From Blastocladiella emersonii ATCC 22665 (taxonomy: Eukaryota; Blastocladiomycota; Blastocladiomycetes; Blastocladiales; Blastocladiaceae): a DNA stretch of 64,000 nucleotides. Numbering within the stretch: position 1 is the first letter of the stretch; every line of letters begins with the position of its first letter. The DNA is taken from positions 1 to 64,000 of the forward strand of contig JANHCV010000004.1 in NCBI GenBank assembly GCA_025594325.1. Reading direction: 5' to 3'. The notes under the pieces were generated by a model. It saw nothing but the letters and a program-made list of their open reading frames with translations. It ran no database searches and was not told the origin of the DNA. Positions 55,924-64,000 of this stretch are shown in pieces. The position numbers and the translations under genes are program-made.

Positions 55924-57672
55924 GGTGGGTGGTGGGTGGAGGAGTAGGAGTTCCGGTCGTCGCGATGGCTACGCGTCGATGGCCGAGGCAGTCAGTGAAC
56001 GTTGTCGGTAAGGAGGGGCGGGTGAGGCGGGCGCGTACCTTCAGGATCGAGGCACGGAGCGTGAGGAAGCGGGAGGAGGGAGGGTGGCGAGGGTGCGCGC
56101 GGGCTTTGTAGGGGGAGCCTTGGGCGACGGGCGGCAGTCAGCGATGCAGGTGCGGAGCAAAAAGTAGCAGGGCAGCGGCGACGTGAAGAGGACGCGTCGC
56201 CGTTCGGCGCGAGAGACAAGGGCGCGCGCGACGCGTCGCGGTCGACACGCGTGATGTGGCACGGCGCGACACATGTGTGCGTGGCGGCCGGGCGGGTGGC
56301 AGCCGCGCGCGCGCCGTGTTCGCGGGAGCGAGGCACGCGGGCGGGCAGGTGCCGGTCTCATTTTCGGCGCGGGTGAAGGTGGGCGAGGAAGAAGAAGGCG
56401 GCGGCGGAGGGAGACGCGATCGCGACGTGATCGAGCCGAGACGATGGCGGTGCACGCCAGCGCGAACGGCCACGCGCGTCGCGGCGGCGGGCGCGGGAGG
56501 GGGATACGGCGCGCGCGAGTGCCGAGTTCCGCACCGCATCTCCCTCGCGCCGAGGTGCAGGAGACACGTACAGCACGGCGAGCCGCGGTCGGTGATCGCA
56601 AGGATGATGATGGCGGCGAGCGTGTCTCGGGCGGCGGTGGCGGTGATGTCCGACGGCAGCGAGGGTGCGGGCGTGTAGCGTCGGCCGTGGCGGTGACGGT
56701 GACGGTGCCGTGTCGCAGTTGGGCGTTCTGTCGGCGATGATGGCGGCGCCGTCGCGTCGTCCCGAAGGGGGACCGTGCGTCTCCCGCGATGGCGGCTGCC
56801 GCTGCGACGCGATCGTCGGTCGCGAGGTCTCGGAGGTGTGGGCGAGCGCGTGCGGGTAGATGGGCGTGAACCTCGAGCGCCGTGTCTCACGCACGCAGAG
56901 CGGTGACGGCGGTGATGAGGGTCCGTCAGGGTGACGTGTCCGGGACGTCCCCCACCCACCGCGGTCCCGCCGCTTCCCGGGCCAGAGTCCGCGACCGGCT
57001 GAGCCTCCTACTGCATCGAGTGTTCCATCACGAGCGATCCCAGCCAGATCGGAAAACGAGCAGAGTCGGGCCGCGTGGGGAAAGCGAGAAGGGAAGCGTG
57101 AGTTTCGGCCTCACGTGACAAAGTGTCTCGAAAGACGCGTCGCGCGGCTCGCCGACCGACTCGCCGACCAACGGCGCGATGCCGGCCTGCGTCCACGCTA
57201 GAACCATGATTTAAGTGCTCCCTCGATCATCATTTCGGCTGGACCAGGTCGTTTGCACGCGGATCGAGGCAAGTACGGCGGCGGCAAACTCGCGCCAGAG
57301 CGAGCTGAAGCTTGGCGCGGTCTCGGCCTCGGCCTGCTGCAAACGGTGGTAATCCGCGTCCACGCCCGTGAGCTACAATAATACGGCGTCCAAGCTGAGC
57401 CGCACTACCGTGTTGAGAGAGAGTCCAGTTGAGTTTGAGTGGAGGGTATTTGCCTGTATTGGGGTTGTTGGGCAGTCCGTGGAGGGAACTGATCACGTAG
57501 TAGGAGGAGGGAGAGGTATGCACATGGAGGAGGGAGGGTCGGTGAGGCCGCGCCCAGGCCGGAAAGCGGAGCGATGGATAGAGCAAAAGCGAGGTTAAGG
57601 GGGTACAGCAAGGCAGGCAGGCAAAGTCGGGGATGGGTTACAGTATCAGGGCCGGGCTTGGCCTCGGACGGC
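55924..57672. other. 1.75 kb without a supported gene; contains one orphan exon-like segment
   Basis: Most of 55924-57200 is GC-rich with frames lacking coding character. On the minus strand, 57201-57372 reads LTGVDADYHRLQQAEAETAP and then SFSSLWREFAAAVLASIRVQ before a TAA, directly after an acceptor-like ATTATTGTAG. It looks like a terminal coding exon with no visible partner. It could be an alternative last exon of the 57673-59857 gene or a relic of another gene. Confidence 0.4.
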
Positions 57673-59584
57673 TCAGTAGGGCACGGTGGCGAAGCGCGGC
57701 GAGTGCGCGGCCGAGGGGCGGGGCGAGGTCGCCGGCGGCAGCGGGACTGGGCACGTCTCGGACGCGAGCTGGCCAGCAGCCACGTCGGCGAGGGCAAACA
57801 GCGAGCGGATGGGCGGCAGCTGGCACGACCAGTCGCTGTCCATGGCCGCGGCAGCAGCGGCCGCCGCGGACGCGGACGCGGACATGGCCGAGCCCGAGCC
57901 CGACGAGGTGCTGAGCGCACGGTGGTATCGGGAGCTCGTGGTGTAGGCGACGGGTGCGGGTGCCGGCATCGGCGGCGCGTGGTGGAACTGGTAGAGGGTG
58001 CCGGGGTACTCCGAGTGCGCGTGCGACTGCGGGGCCGGGGCCGTGTGGAAGCAGGTGGCCATGGTCGAGGGCGGCGAGGGTGGGGGCGGAAGGGCGACCG
58101 AGGCAAAGGCGGGCTGACGCGGGTGGCCGGCGGCAAAGGAGACGGGCGCGGGCGGCGGCGACGCGTTGGGCGACAGGAGCATGAGCGAGGCGGCGGCCGC
58201 GGCCACAGCGAGGGCCTCGGCCGAGTGGGTCGATGTCGAGCGGCCGGAGCTGGTCATGGTCGGGGTGGTCGCGGCGGATCCGACGCGGGTGGGCGGGGCG
58301 ACGGCCGTGGAGAAGGTGCGCGAGTATGGGTGGTTGCGCTGGTTGGAGGAGCGGGTGGACTTGCTCGTGGTGCGCGACGACTTTGGCTGGGACGGCAGCT
58401 GGTGCTGCAGCGGCAGGATCGGGGCGTGGACGAGGTCGACCGAGGGCGACGGGTAGCACAGGTCGAGGTCCGAGTGGTACGGCGACTGGAGCTGGGGCTG
58501 GGGCTGAGGCAGCGGGAGGTAGGAGGTGGCGGCGGCCAGTGTGGAGGAGGCGGAGGCAGCCGTCGCGGCGGCGCCCGTGTTCGCGGAGGTGGCGGCGGCG
58601 AGCGCGAGCAGGGGGCTGCCGGGCGCGGTGGCAGGACACGACGAGGGCGGGGAGATGGGGCTCGTCGAGAGCGCGTTGGCCGAGGCCGAGGCGAAAGAGG
58701 ACGGGCCCGAGGGCAGCGGGGAGGGGGAGCGCGAGATCGAGGCCGCGGTGGACGCCGCGTCGTCGGCAGCAGCGGGCGAGGCGGACTGGTCGGGTGCGGC
58801 GAGGGCGGCGCCGGCGCGGAACACGTCGGTGGAGGTGACCTCGATGTCGTAGGGCTGCTGTGCGAGGACGGCGGCCCACAGCTGCTGGCGGGCTGTGGGA
58901 GTGGTGGCGAGGTCCTTGAGGGCCTTGGCGACGCGCTGGCGCAGTGGGAGCGGGCGCAGGATGAGGCCAGCGTCGGGCGGGCAGGCGAGCAGGTCGGCGA
59001 TGACGGTGGCGCAGTTGAGGTGGCGGTAGACCTGGGCACGCGAGAGGGCGAAGCGGTGGCGGAAGTAGGACTGCAGCGCGGCGGGCGCGGCGGGCGCGGA
59101 GGGTGTTGGTGTGAGTGATCGTTCAACGTTCAACGCGTGACGGAGGGGAGGGACGATGGGTGCAGCGAGGATCAGAATCACGCGGGCCGAGGTCGCCGAG
59201 GAACAGGAACAGGAACAAGGGCACTCGGCTGGCCAATGAGCGGTGGTGCGCGTTGGCGTCGACGCGGTTTGCAAGCGGAGCCAGGGCCAGACGAGCGCCA
59301 AGGCCGAGTGGCGGCGGCGGCGGCGGCGTCGGGCGGCGTGTTTCACGGGGCGAGGTCGCGGACAAGGGGGGCGAGGGACAAGGGCGAGCAGAGGGCAATG
59401 TGACGGAGAGGAGAGGAGAGGAGAGGAGAGGAGAGGAGAGGAGAGGAGAGGAGAGGAGAGGAGCAGATCGCGACGGACGTACCTCCATGGTCATGTGCGG
59501 CGAGATGGGGCAGAAGCGGTAGAGCTTGGCCTCGACGATGCGCTGGATGGCCATGATGCCGTCGCAGTACACGTCCTCGTCGTC

Positions 59585-59625
<41 letters not shown>

Positions 59626-59857
59626 GGTCGTCGTGCGAGTGGTCGGGCCCGGGCGCGGGCGCGGCGCCCTCGGAGCGGTCGAGCCCAGACGACGCCGATG
59701 CGGATGCGGACGCGGACGCGTCGCACACCAGGCACGGGGCGGGGCGGCGCGGGATGGCGGGCGGGACCGAGCGGCCCTGCTGGGTGATGGCCAGGAACCG
59801 GTCGATGGCGGCCTCGCTGGCGGCGAGCGTCGCGGCGGTGGTCGAGGGCATGGCCAT
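57673..59857 (-). CDS. Intact parent of the duplicated gene; putative helix-turn-helix protein
   Basis: Two exons, 59483-59857 and 57673-59070, 590 aa. The N-terminal 125 residues include poly-Ala and DASASASASA runs, then IMAIQRIVEAKLYRFCPISP. Exon 2 opens with SYFRHRFALSRAQVYRHLNC, PLPLRQRVAKALKDL and ARQQLWAAVLAQ, a pattern resembling compact helix-turn-helix modules of phage/bacterial type (YF...LSRAxxYR, 'L..L....+..LW') that I have also seen in fungal proteins; this is from memory. The last about 370 residues are Ser/Pro/Ala-rich and disordered, as in many transcription regulators. Its promoter, exon 1 and the putative HTH are the part copied into the left arm. The intron has a TCCTC microsatellite. 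Confidence 0.75.
59405..59463. repeat. GAGGA microsatellite in the intron (right arm)
   Basis: About 11-12 units of the pentanucleotide, the shorter counterpart of 50752-50840, within the intron of the intact gene. Confidence 0.92.
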
Positions 59858-59980
59858 GGTTTACGGGAGTCGCTGGTGGATGATGGAGCGGGTGATGATG
59901 GTGGACGCGATCGGACGGAGGTGGTGGAGCGGTGGTGCGGGTGGTGGCGAATCGGAGAGAGAGCGGGCGCGGCGGGCGAG

Positions 59981-59988
59981 TATATATA
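59981..59988 (-). promoter_or_regulatory. TATA element upstream of the intact gene
   Basis: TATATATA, 124 bp upstream of the ATG at 59857, in otherwise GC-rich sequence. Duplicated at 50227-50234. Confidence 0.65.
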
Positions 59989-60507
59989 GGGAGGGGCGGG
60001 CCGCGAGGGCGGCGGGCGAGCGTGAGGGCGGGTGCGGGTGCGGGTGCGCGTGTGCGTGCGGGTCCGGGGCGCGCGTCGCGCGGGTGCGCGGTGCTGCCCG
60101 TGGAGGGAGGGAAGCGTGTCAGAGCGCGCCCCATATTGGCGGGGGTGCCTGGCGCGCGCAGAGTGGCGCCGTGCGCGCGTCTGCGCGTCCGCGCGCCGTC
60201 GTGTGGCGGCCGCTTCGTCCGCGCTTCGCCGTCGCCTTCGTCCGTCTCTGCCCGACGCGCCACGCAGCGCATCGGCCCCGCGCACATCCCCCTCACCTCA
60301 TGGAGCGCACCGCGCCCCGCCCCGCCTTGCCCGTCGATCCCGGTCCGCCGCGCCGCGCCCGCGGTCGCGCTCGCGCTCGCCCTTTGTCGGCCGCCTGCTG
60401 AAACGGCCGTGTCCTGCCGCGCGAACACGCCGACGCGCGACGACGGGGCCTTGTTCTCTCGCCCGCGGTGCCTCGCGCGCGAGGGCCGCCCGCTTGGCTC
60501 CAGACAC

Positions 60508-60544
60508 CGCGCCCGCCGCCGCGCCCGCCGCCGCGCCCGCCGCG
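60508..60544. repeat. GC minisatellite, short allele in the right arm
   Basis: About three GCCCGCCGCCGC units, the counterpart of the longer array at 49601-49709. Confidence 0.8.
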
Positions 60545-60634
60545 GCACACGGGCCGCACGCCCGGTCACGGCTCGCCACTTGCCGGGTCGCTTGCCTGCA
60601 TGATCAGCGCCGCAACGTGTCGGCCCGGCCGCCC

Positions 60635-61085
60635 GTTTCACGGCACCGGGGGCGGACCGCCTCGCTCCAGCGGACGCGCCCGGTCCAGACCCTTGGGGAC
60701 CAGCTGCCTCCGTGGTCGGGACCCGCACGGCGTGTGCACTGGCTGTCGGCGCCTCCGCGCCTCCTCGCCGCGGCCGACCGGTGCCCGCGCGCGCCTCGGC
60801 CTGCATCGGCGACCCCGTTCTCCCTCATCACTTCCATCCCGCACGCACGCCGGTCACCGGGTTCCCACCGCCGCGTGCGCGTCCATGCCTGCGGACACGC
60901 CTCGCGCTTGAATTTGCATCGCTTGCCCTCCCCGACTTCCGCCGCGCCGTGACGCGCGTCCGTGGCCGCGGCCGCGATCGCCGCGGTCGCCGTCACTGAG
61001 AGAGGCTGATCGCGCCGGCCATGAACGAGAGATGATCACCTATTGAATGAATATATATCGTGCAAGTATTATGGCAAACTCTGCT
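60635..61085. other. Intergenic region between the right arm and CPSase
   Basis: About 450 bp, no gene recognised. The stretch just below 61086 is AT-rich (ATGAATGAATATATATCG, 61041-61058) and probably holds the CPSase 3' UTR. Confidence 0.4.
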
Positions 61086-64000
61086 CTACTGCTTGTCGGC
61101 GACCCACTTGTCCCACGGCTGGACCTCGCCGCGCACGCGGCCCGCGGCCTTGCGCTCGGCCAGCGCGCGCGTCAGCATGTGCGCCGACGGCACGTCCGTC
61201 ACCAGCGGGACCCCGAGGTCCACGGCCACGCGCCGCACTGCGTAGTCCTTGTTGTGCACGCCCTCGGCCTTGGTCGACGACAGGTGCACCACGAGGTCCA
61301 CCTCGCCCAGCACCGCCTTGGCCGCCGTGCGCACCGTCTCGATCGTCGCACCGGCCGCCGCCGTCGCGAACACGTCAGAGTCGCCCGTGAGCACCGTGAC
61401 GCGCGCCGACTTGGCCGCCTTGGTCACCGCCGCCGCCACGCTCGCCGACGTCGTCAGGATCGGGTGCCCGAGCTGCGCAAACGCCGCCGCCACCGTCTCG
61501 GCCTCCTTGACCGCCGTGTCGCTCGCGTGGTCGACGAACACGGTGCGGCGCGGGATCCGCCACCCGTTGACCGCCTCGAGCGACGTCAGGAACGCCTCGG
61601 TCGCCGTCTTGCCAAAGCACGCCACCTCGCCCGTCGACGCCATCTCCACCGACAGCATCGGGTCTGCGCCCGCGAGACGCGTCCACGAGAACTGCGGCAC
61701 CTTGGTCGCCACCACGCCCGCCGGGATCTGCGCCTGCAGGTCGGCCGCCGCGGGCACCGCCTCGCCGACCATGGCCCGCGTCGCCACCTCGATCAGGTTG
61801 GTCCCGAACACCTTGCTCGAGAACGGGAACGACCGCGACGCGCGCAGGTTGCACTCGATCACCAGCAGCGCGTCGGTCCGCGGGTCGTGGATCACCTGCA
61901 TGTTGAACGGGCCCGAGATCTGCAGCGCCTTGGCCACCGCCGCAGCCACCGCCCGCACCCGCTGCCGCGTCGTCGTCGCCGGCTGCGATGCCGACGGCTG
62001 GTCGAGCTCGACCGCGGGGAGGATCAGGCTCGCGTCGCCCGAGTGCACGCCCGCGTTCTCGACGTGCAGCGACACGGCGTCCGCAATCAGCGCGCCCTGG
62101 TACGCCACGCCGTCCACATCAATCTCGTGCGCGCCCTCGATGAACTGCGTCACGACCACCGGGTGCTTGGGCGACACGCTCGCCGCCAGCGACAGGTACT
62201 CGGTCAGCTCGCCCGCGTTGCGCGCCACGCGCATCGCCGCACCCGACAGCACGTACGACGGGCGGACCAGCACCGGGTACCCGACGCGCTCGGCAAACGC
62301 CACCGCCTCGGCCGGCGTCGTCAGCTGCTGCCACTGCGGCTGCGCCACGCCCGCCGCGTCCAGCACCTGCGAGAACTGGTGCCGGTCCTCGGCCGCGTCG
62401 ATCATCTTGGGCGAGGTCCCCAGCACCGCGCACCCGGCCGCGGACAGCGGCAGCGCAATGTTCTGCGCCAGCTGGCCGCCCACGGAAACCACCACGCCCG
62501 TCGCCGCCTCGGCCTGGTAGATGTCGAGCACGCGCTCGAGCGACAGCTCCTCAAAATACAGGCGGTCGGCCTCGTCGTAGTCGGTCGACACCGTCTCGGG
62601 GTTGTAGTTGACCATGACCGTTTTCTTGCCCATGCCGCGCAGCGTGCGGATCGCCGACACGCCGCACCAGTCGAACTCGACCGACGACCCGATCCGGTAC
62701 ACGCCCGACCCGAGGACCATGGTGCCGTGGGCGTCAAACGTCACGTCGTGGGCGCTGCCGTGGTACGTCATGTACAGGTAGTTGGTGTCGGCGGGGAACT
62801 CGCCGGCAACGGTATCGATGCGCTTGATCCAGGGGGTGACGCCGAGCTGCGTGCGGTGCGCGCGCACCGCGAGCTCCGACGGCTGCGACGTGAGGGCGCC
62901 GGCGATCTGCTTGTCCGAGAACCCGAGCTGCTTGGCGGTGCGCACCGTGGTCGCGTCGAGCGTCGACAGGTCCGCGTGCGTGGACAGCGCGCGGTGCGCC
63001 GTGGCAATGTTGGCCAGCTTGTACAGGAACCACCGGTCCACCTTGGTGATCTCGAACAGCTCGTCGACCGTGTGCGTGCCGCGGTGCAGGGCCTCGCTCA
63101 GGTGGAACATGCGCGTGTCCGACGGCTTGGCCAGCAGCGCCGTGAGCCGCGACTTGGCCGCCTCGAGCGACTCGGCCGCGGGCGCAGCCTGCGGCGCGAA
63201 CCCGTCAATCGAGGGGTCGACCATGCGCATGGCCTTCTGCAGCGACTCCTCGAAGGTGCGGCCAATGGCCATGACCTCGCCGACCGACTTCATCTGCGAC
63301 CCGACGCTACGGCCGACGTGCGCGAACTTGGCGAGGTCCCAGCGCGGGATCTTGGTGACCACATAGTCGAGCGACGGCTCGAAGCACGCGGTGGTGGTCT
63401 TGGTGACGCCGTTGCGCAGGTCGGGCAGGCTGTAGCCTAGCGCGATCTTGGCGGCGACGAGGGCGAGCGGGTAGCCCGTGGCCTTGGACGCGAGCGCCGA
63501 CGACCGCGACAGGCGCGCGTTGACCTCGATGACGGCGTACTCGAGCGTGTCCGGGTTGAGCGCGTACTGCACGTTGCACTCGCCGACGACGCCGAGGTGG
63601 CGGATGATGCGGATCGCGGCGGTGCGCAGCATGTGGTACTCCTGGTCCGACAGCGTCTGCGACGGCGCGACGACCACGCTGTCGCCCGTGTGGACGCCGA
63701 GCGGGTCGAGGTTTTCCATGTTGCACACGGTGATGCAGTTGTCCTCGGCGTCGCGGACCACCTCGTACTCGACCTCCTTCCACCCCTTCATGGACCGCTC
63801 GACGAGGATCTGCGGCGACAGCGTCAGGGACTGCGTCGCGAGCGCGTGCAGCTCGTCCGCGTCGTTGGCGAAGCCGGACCCGAGGCCGCCGAGCGCGAAC
63901 GCGGACCGCACGATGACCGGATAGCCGATATCCTTGGCCGCGGCGAGGGCCTCGTCGACCGTCTCGACGGCAACGCTGGTGGCGATCGGGATGTCGATCT
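61086..64000 (-). CDS. Carbamoyl-phosphate synthase large subunit, 3' part (5' end off-window)
   Basis: Makes carbamoyl phosphate from bicarbonate, ammonia and two ATP for arginine or pyrimidine synthesis. The frame is open from the edge ([20 protein letters not shown], then [19 protein letters not shown]) to a TAG at 61086, about 970 residues without intron. It covers the end of the first ATP-grasp half ([34 protein letters not shown]), the oligomerisation domain, the second half ([37 protein letters not shown]) and the C-terminal MGS-like domain. It stops without DHOase or ATCase, so it is not a CAD/URA2 fusion at this end. An arginine-specific (Cpa2) subunit is likely, but a glutaminase fusion at the missing N-terminus cannot be excluded. 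Confidence 0.94.
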   Translation of the reverse strand, partial: IDIPIATSVAVETVDEALAAAKDIGYPVIVRSAFALGGLGSGFANDADELHALATQSLTLSPQILVERSMKGWKEVEYEVVRDAEDNCITVCNMENLDPLGVHTGDSVVVAPSQTLSDQEYHMLRTAAIRIIRHLGVVGECNVQYALNPDTLEYAVIEVNARLSRSSALASKATGYPLALVAAKIALGYSLPDLRNGVTKTTTACFEPSLDYVVTKIPRWDLAKFAHVGRSVGSQMKSVGEVMAIGRTFEESLQKAMRMVDPSIDGFAPQAAPAAESLEAAKSRLTALLAKPSDTRMFHLSEALHRGTHTVDELFEITKVDRWFLYKLANIATAHRALSTHADLSTLDATTVRTAKQLGFSDKQIAGALTSQPSELAVRAHRTQLGVTPWIKRIDTVAGEFPADTNYLYMTYHGSAHDVTFDAHGTMVLGSGVYRIGSSVEFDWCGVSAIRTLRGMGKKTVMVNYNPETVSTDYDEADRLYFEELSLERVLDIYQAEAATGVVVSVGGQLAQNIALPLSAAGCAVLGTSPKMIDAAEDRHQFSQVLDAAGVAQPQWQQLTTPAEAVAFAERVGYPVLVRPSYVLSGAAMRVARNAGELTEYLSLAASVSPKHPVVVTQFIEGAHEIDVDGVAYQGALIADAVSLHVENAGVHSGDASLILPAVELDQPSASQPATTTRQRVRAVAAAVAKALQISGPFNMQVIHDPRTDALLVIECNLRASRSFPFSSKVFGTNLIEVATRAMVGEAVPAAADLQAQIPAGVVATKVPQFSWTRLAGADPMLSVEMASTGEVACFGKTATEAFLTSLEAVNGWRIPRRTVFVDHASDTAVKEAETVAAAFAQLGHPILTTSASVAAAVTKAAKSARVTVLTGDSDVFATAAAGATIETVRTAAKAVLGEVDLVVHLSSTKAEGVHNKDYAVRRVAVDLGVPLVTDVPSAHMLTRALAERKAAGRVRGEVQPWDKWVADKQ

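Larger units (their letters stand above)
58805..60634 (-). repeat. Inverted repeat, right arm (1830 bp)
   Basis: Mirror copy of 49506-51440. Here the arm is continuous with the rest of its gene (57673-58804), so this arm is the likely donor and the left arm the copy. Spacer between arms is 7364 bp. Identity outside microsatellites appears essentially complete by comparison of translations. Confidence 0.93.

Noticed and set aside
55924-57000. Long Arg/Pro-rich minus frames (for example 56138-56959)
   Set aside because: Low-complexity GC frames open on both strands without splice or domain support.
49506-60634. Palindrome as mobile element with terminal inverted repeats
   Set aside because: The arms are gene sequence (promoter and exons), the spacer holds no transposase, and no target-site duplication was seen; a duplication event explains it better.

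Overview
This window is nuclear DNA from a GC-rich eukaryote. The genes carry many short GT-AG introns (about 57 to 126 nt where I could place both ends, longer in a few genes). They include nuclear-encoded mitochondrial proteins: MPP-alpha, citrate synthase, complex I NDUFB7 and an Sls1-like protein. The mix of fungal-type genes (Nma111, an Sls1-like protein, a BAR-SH3 protein, a fungal-type SSS transporter) with a possible cilium-linked coiled-coil protein and a beta-helix surface protein suggests a zoosporic fungus, perhaps Blastocladiomycota. That assignment is inference from gene content, not from a search.

Layout. 1-300: a 138-bp tandem repeat. 785-2345: a 5'-truncated LINE. 2510-7006: FAN1 nuclease and an endophilin-like BAR-SH3 protein (both minus). 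7362-8424: a coiled-coil protein (plus). 8841-16364 (minus): MPP-alpha, an NmrA-like protein and USP7. USP7 is divergent from SHQ1 (16685-18530). 18702-23475: mitochondrial citrate synthase (minus) divergent from eIF3c (plus). 23950-34894 (minus): Sls1-like protein, PH/coiled-coil protein, SDF2 and the Nma111 HtrA protease. 35229-39127 (plus): an RS-domain protein and a sodium:solute symporter. 39308-43956 (minus): a large beta-helix membrane protein. 44458-48014 (plus): a cyclic-nucleotide-binding protein. 48202-48512 (minus): NDUFB7.

The most unusual part is 49278-60634. Two near-identical arms of about 1.9 kb (49506-51440 and 58805-60634) lie in inverted orientation around a 7.4-kb spacer. 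The right arm is the promoter and 5' half of an intact two-exon gene (57673-59857, minus). The left arm is a copy of that segment lodged inside a TM9SF (nonaspanin) gene, splitting it at the conserved DVFR motif. Promoter, exon 1, intron and the start of exon 2 of the copied gene now read without a stop into TM9SF membrane segments, giving a potential 577-aa chimeric protein. The TM9SF remnant also carries three reading-frame breaks. 53346-55923 encodes an unrecognised membrane protein. 61086 to the right edge is the 3' part of a carbamoyl-phosphate synthase large subunit.

Exon coordinates were read by eye from splice motifs and frame continuity. Where exon phases close to a whole number of codons (USP7, SHQ1, citrate synthase, eIF3c, NmrA-like, MPP-alpha, PH protein, SDF2, SSS, cNMP protein, NDUFB7) I consider them reliable. 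FAN1, BAR-SH3, Sls1-like, beta-helix and 53346-55923 are only partly resolved.
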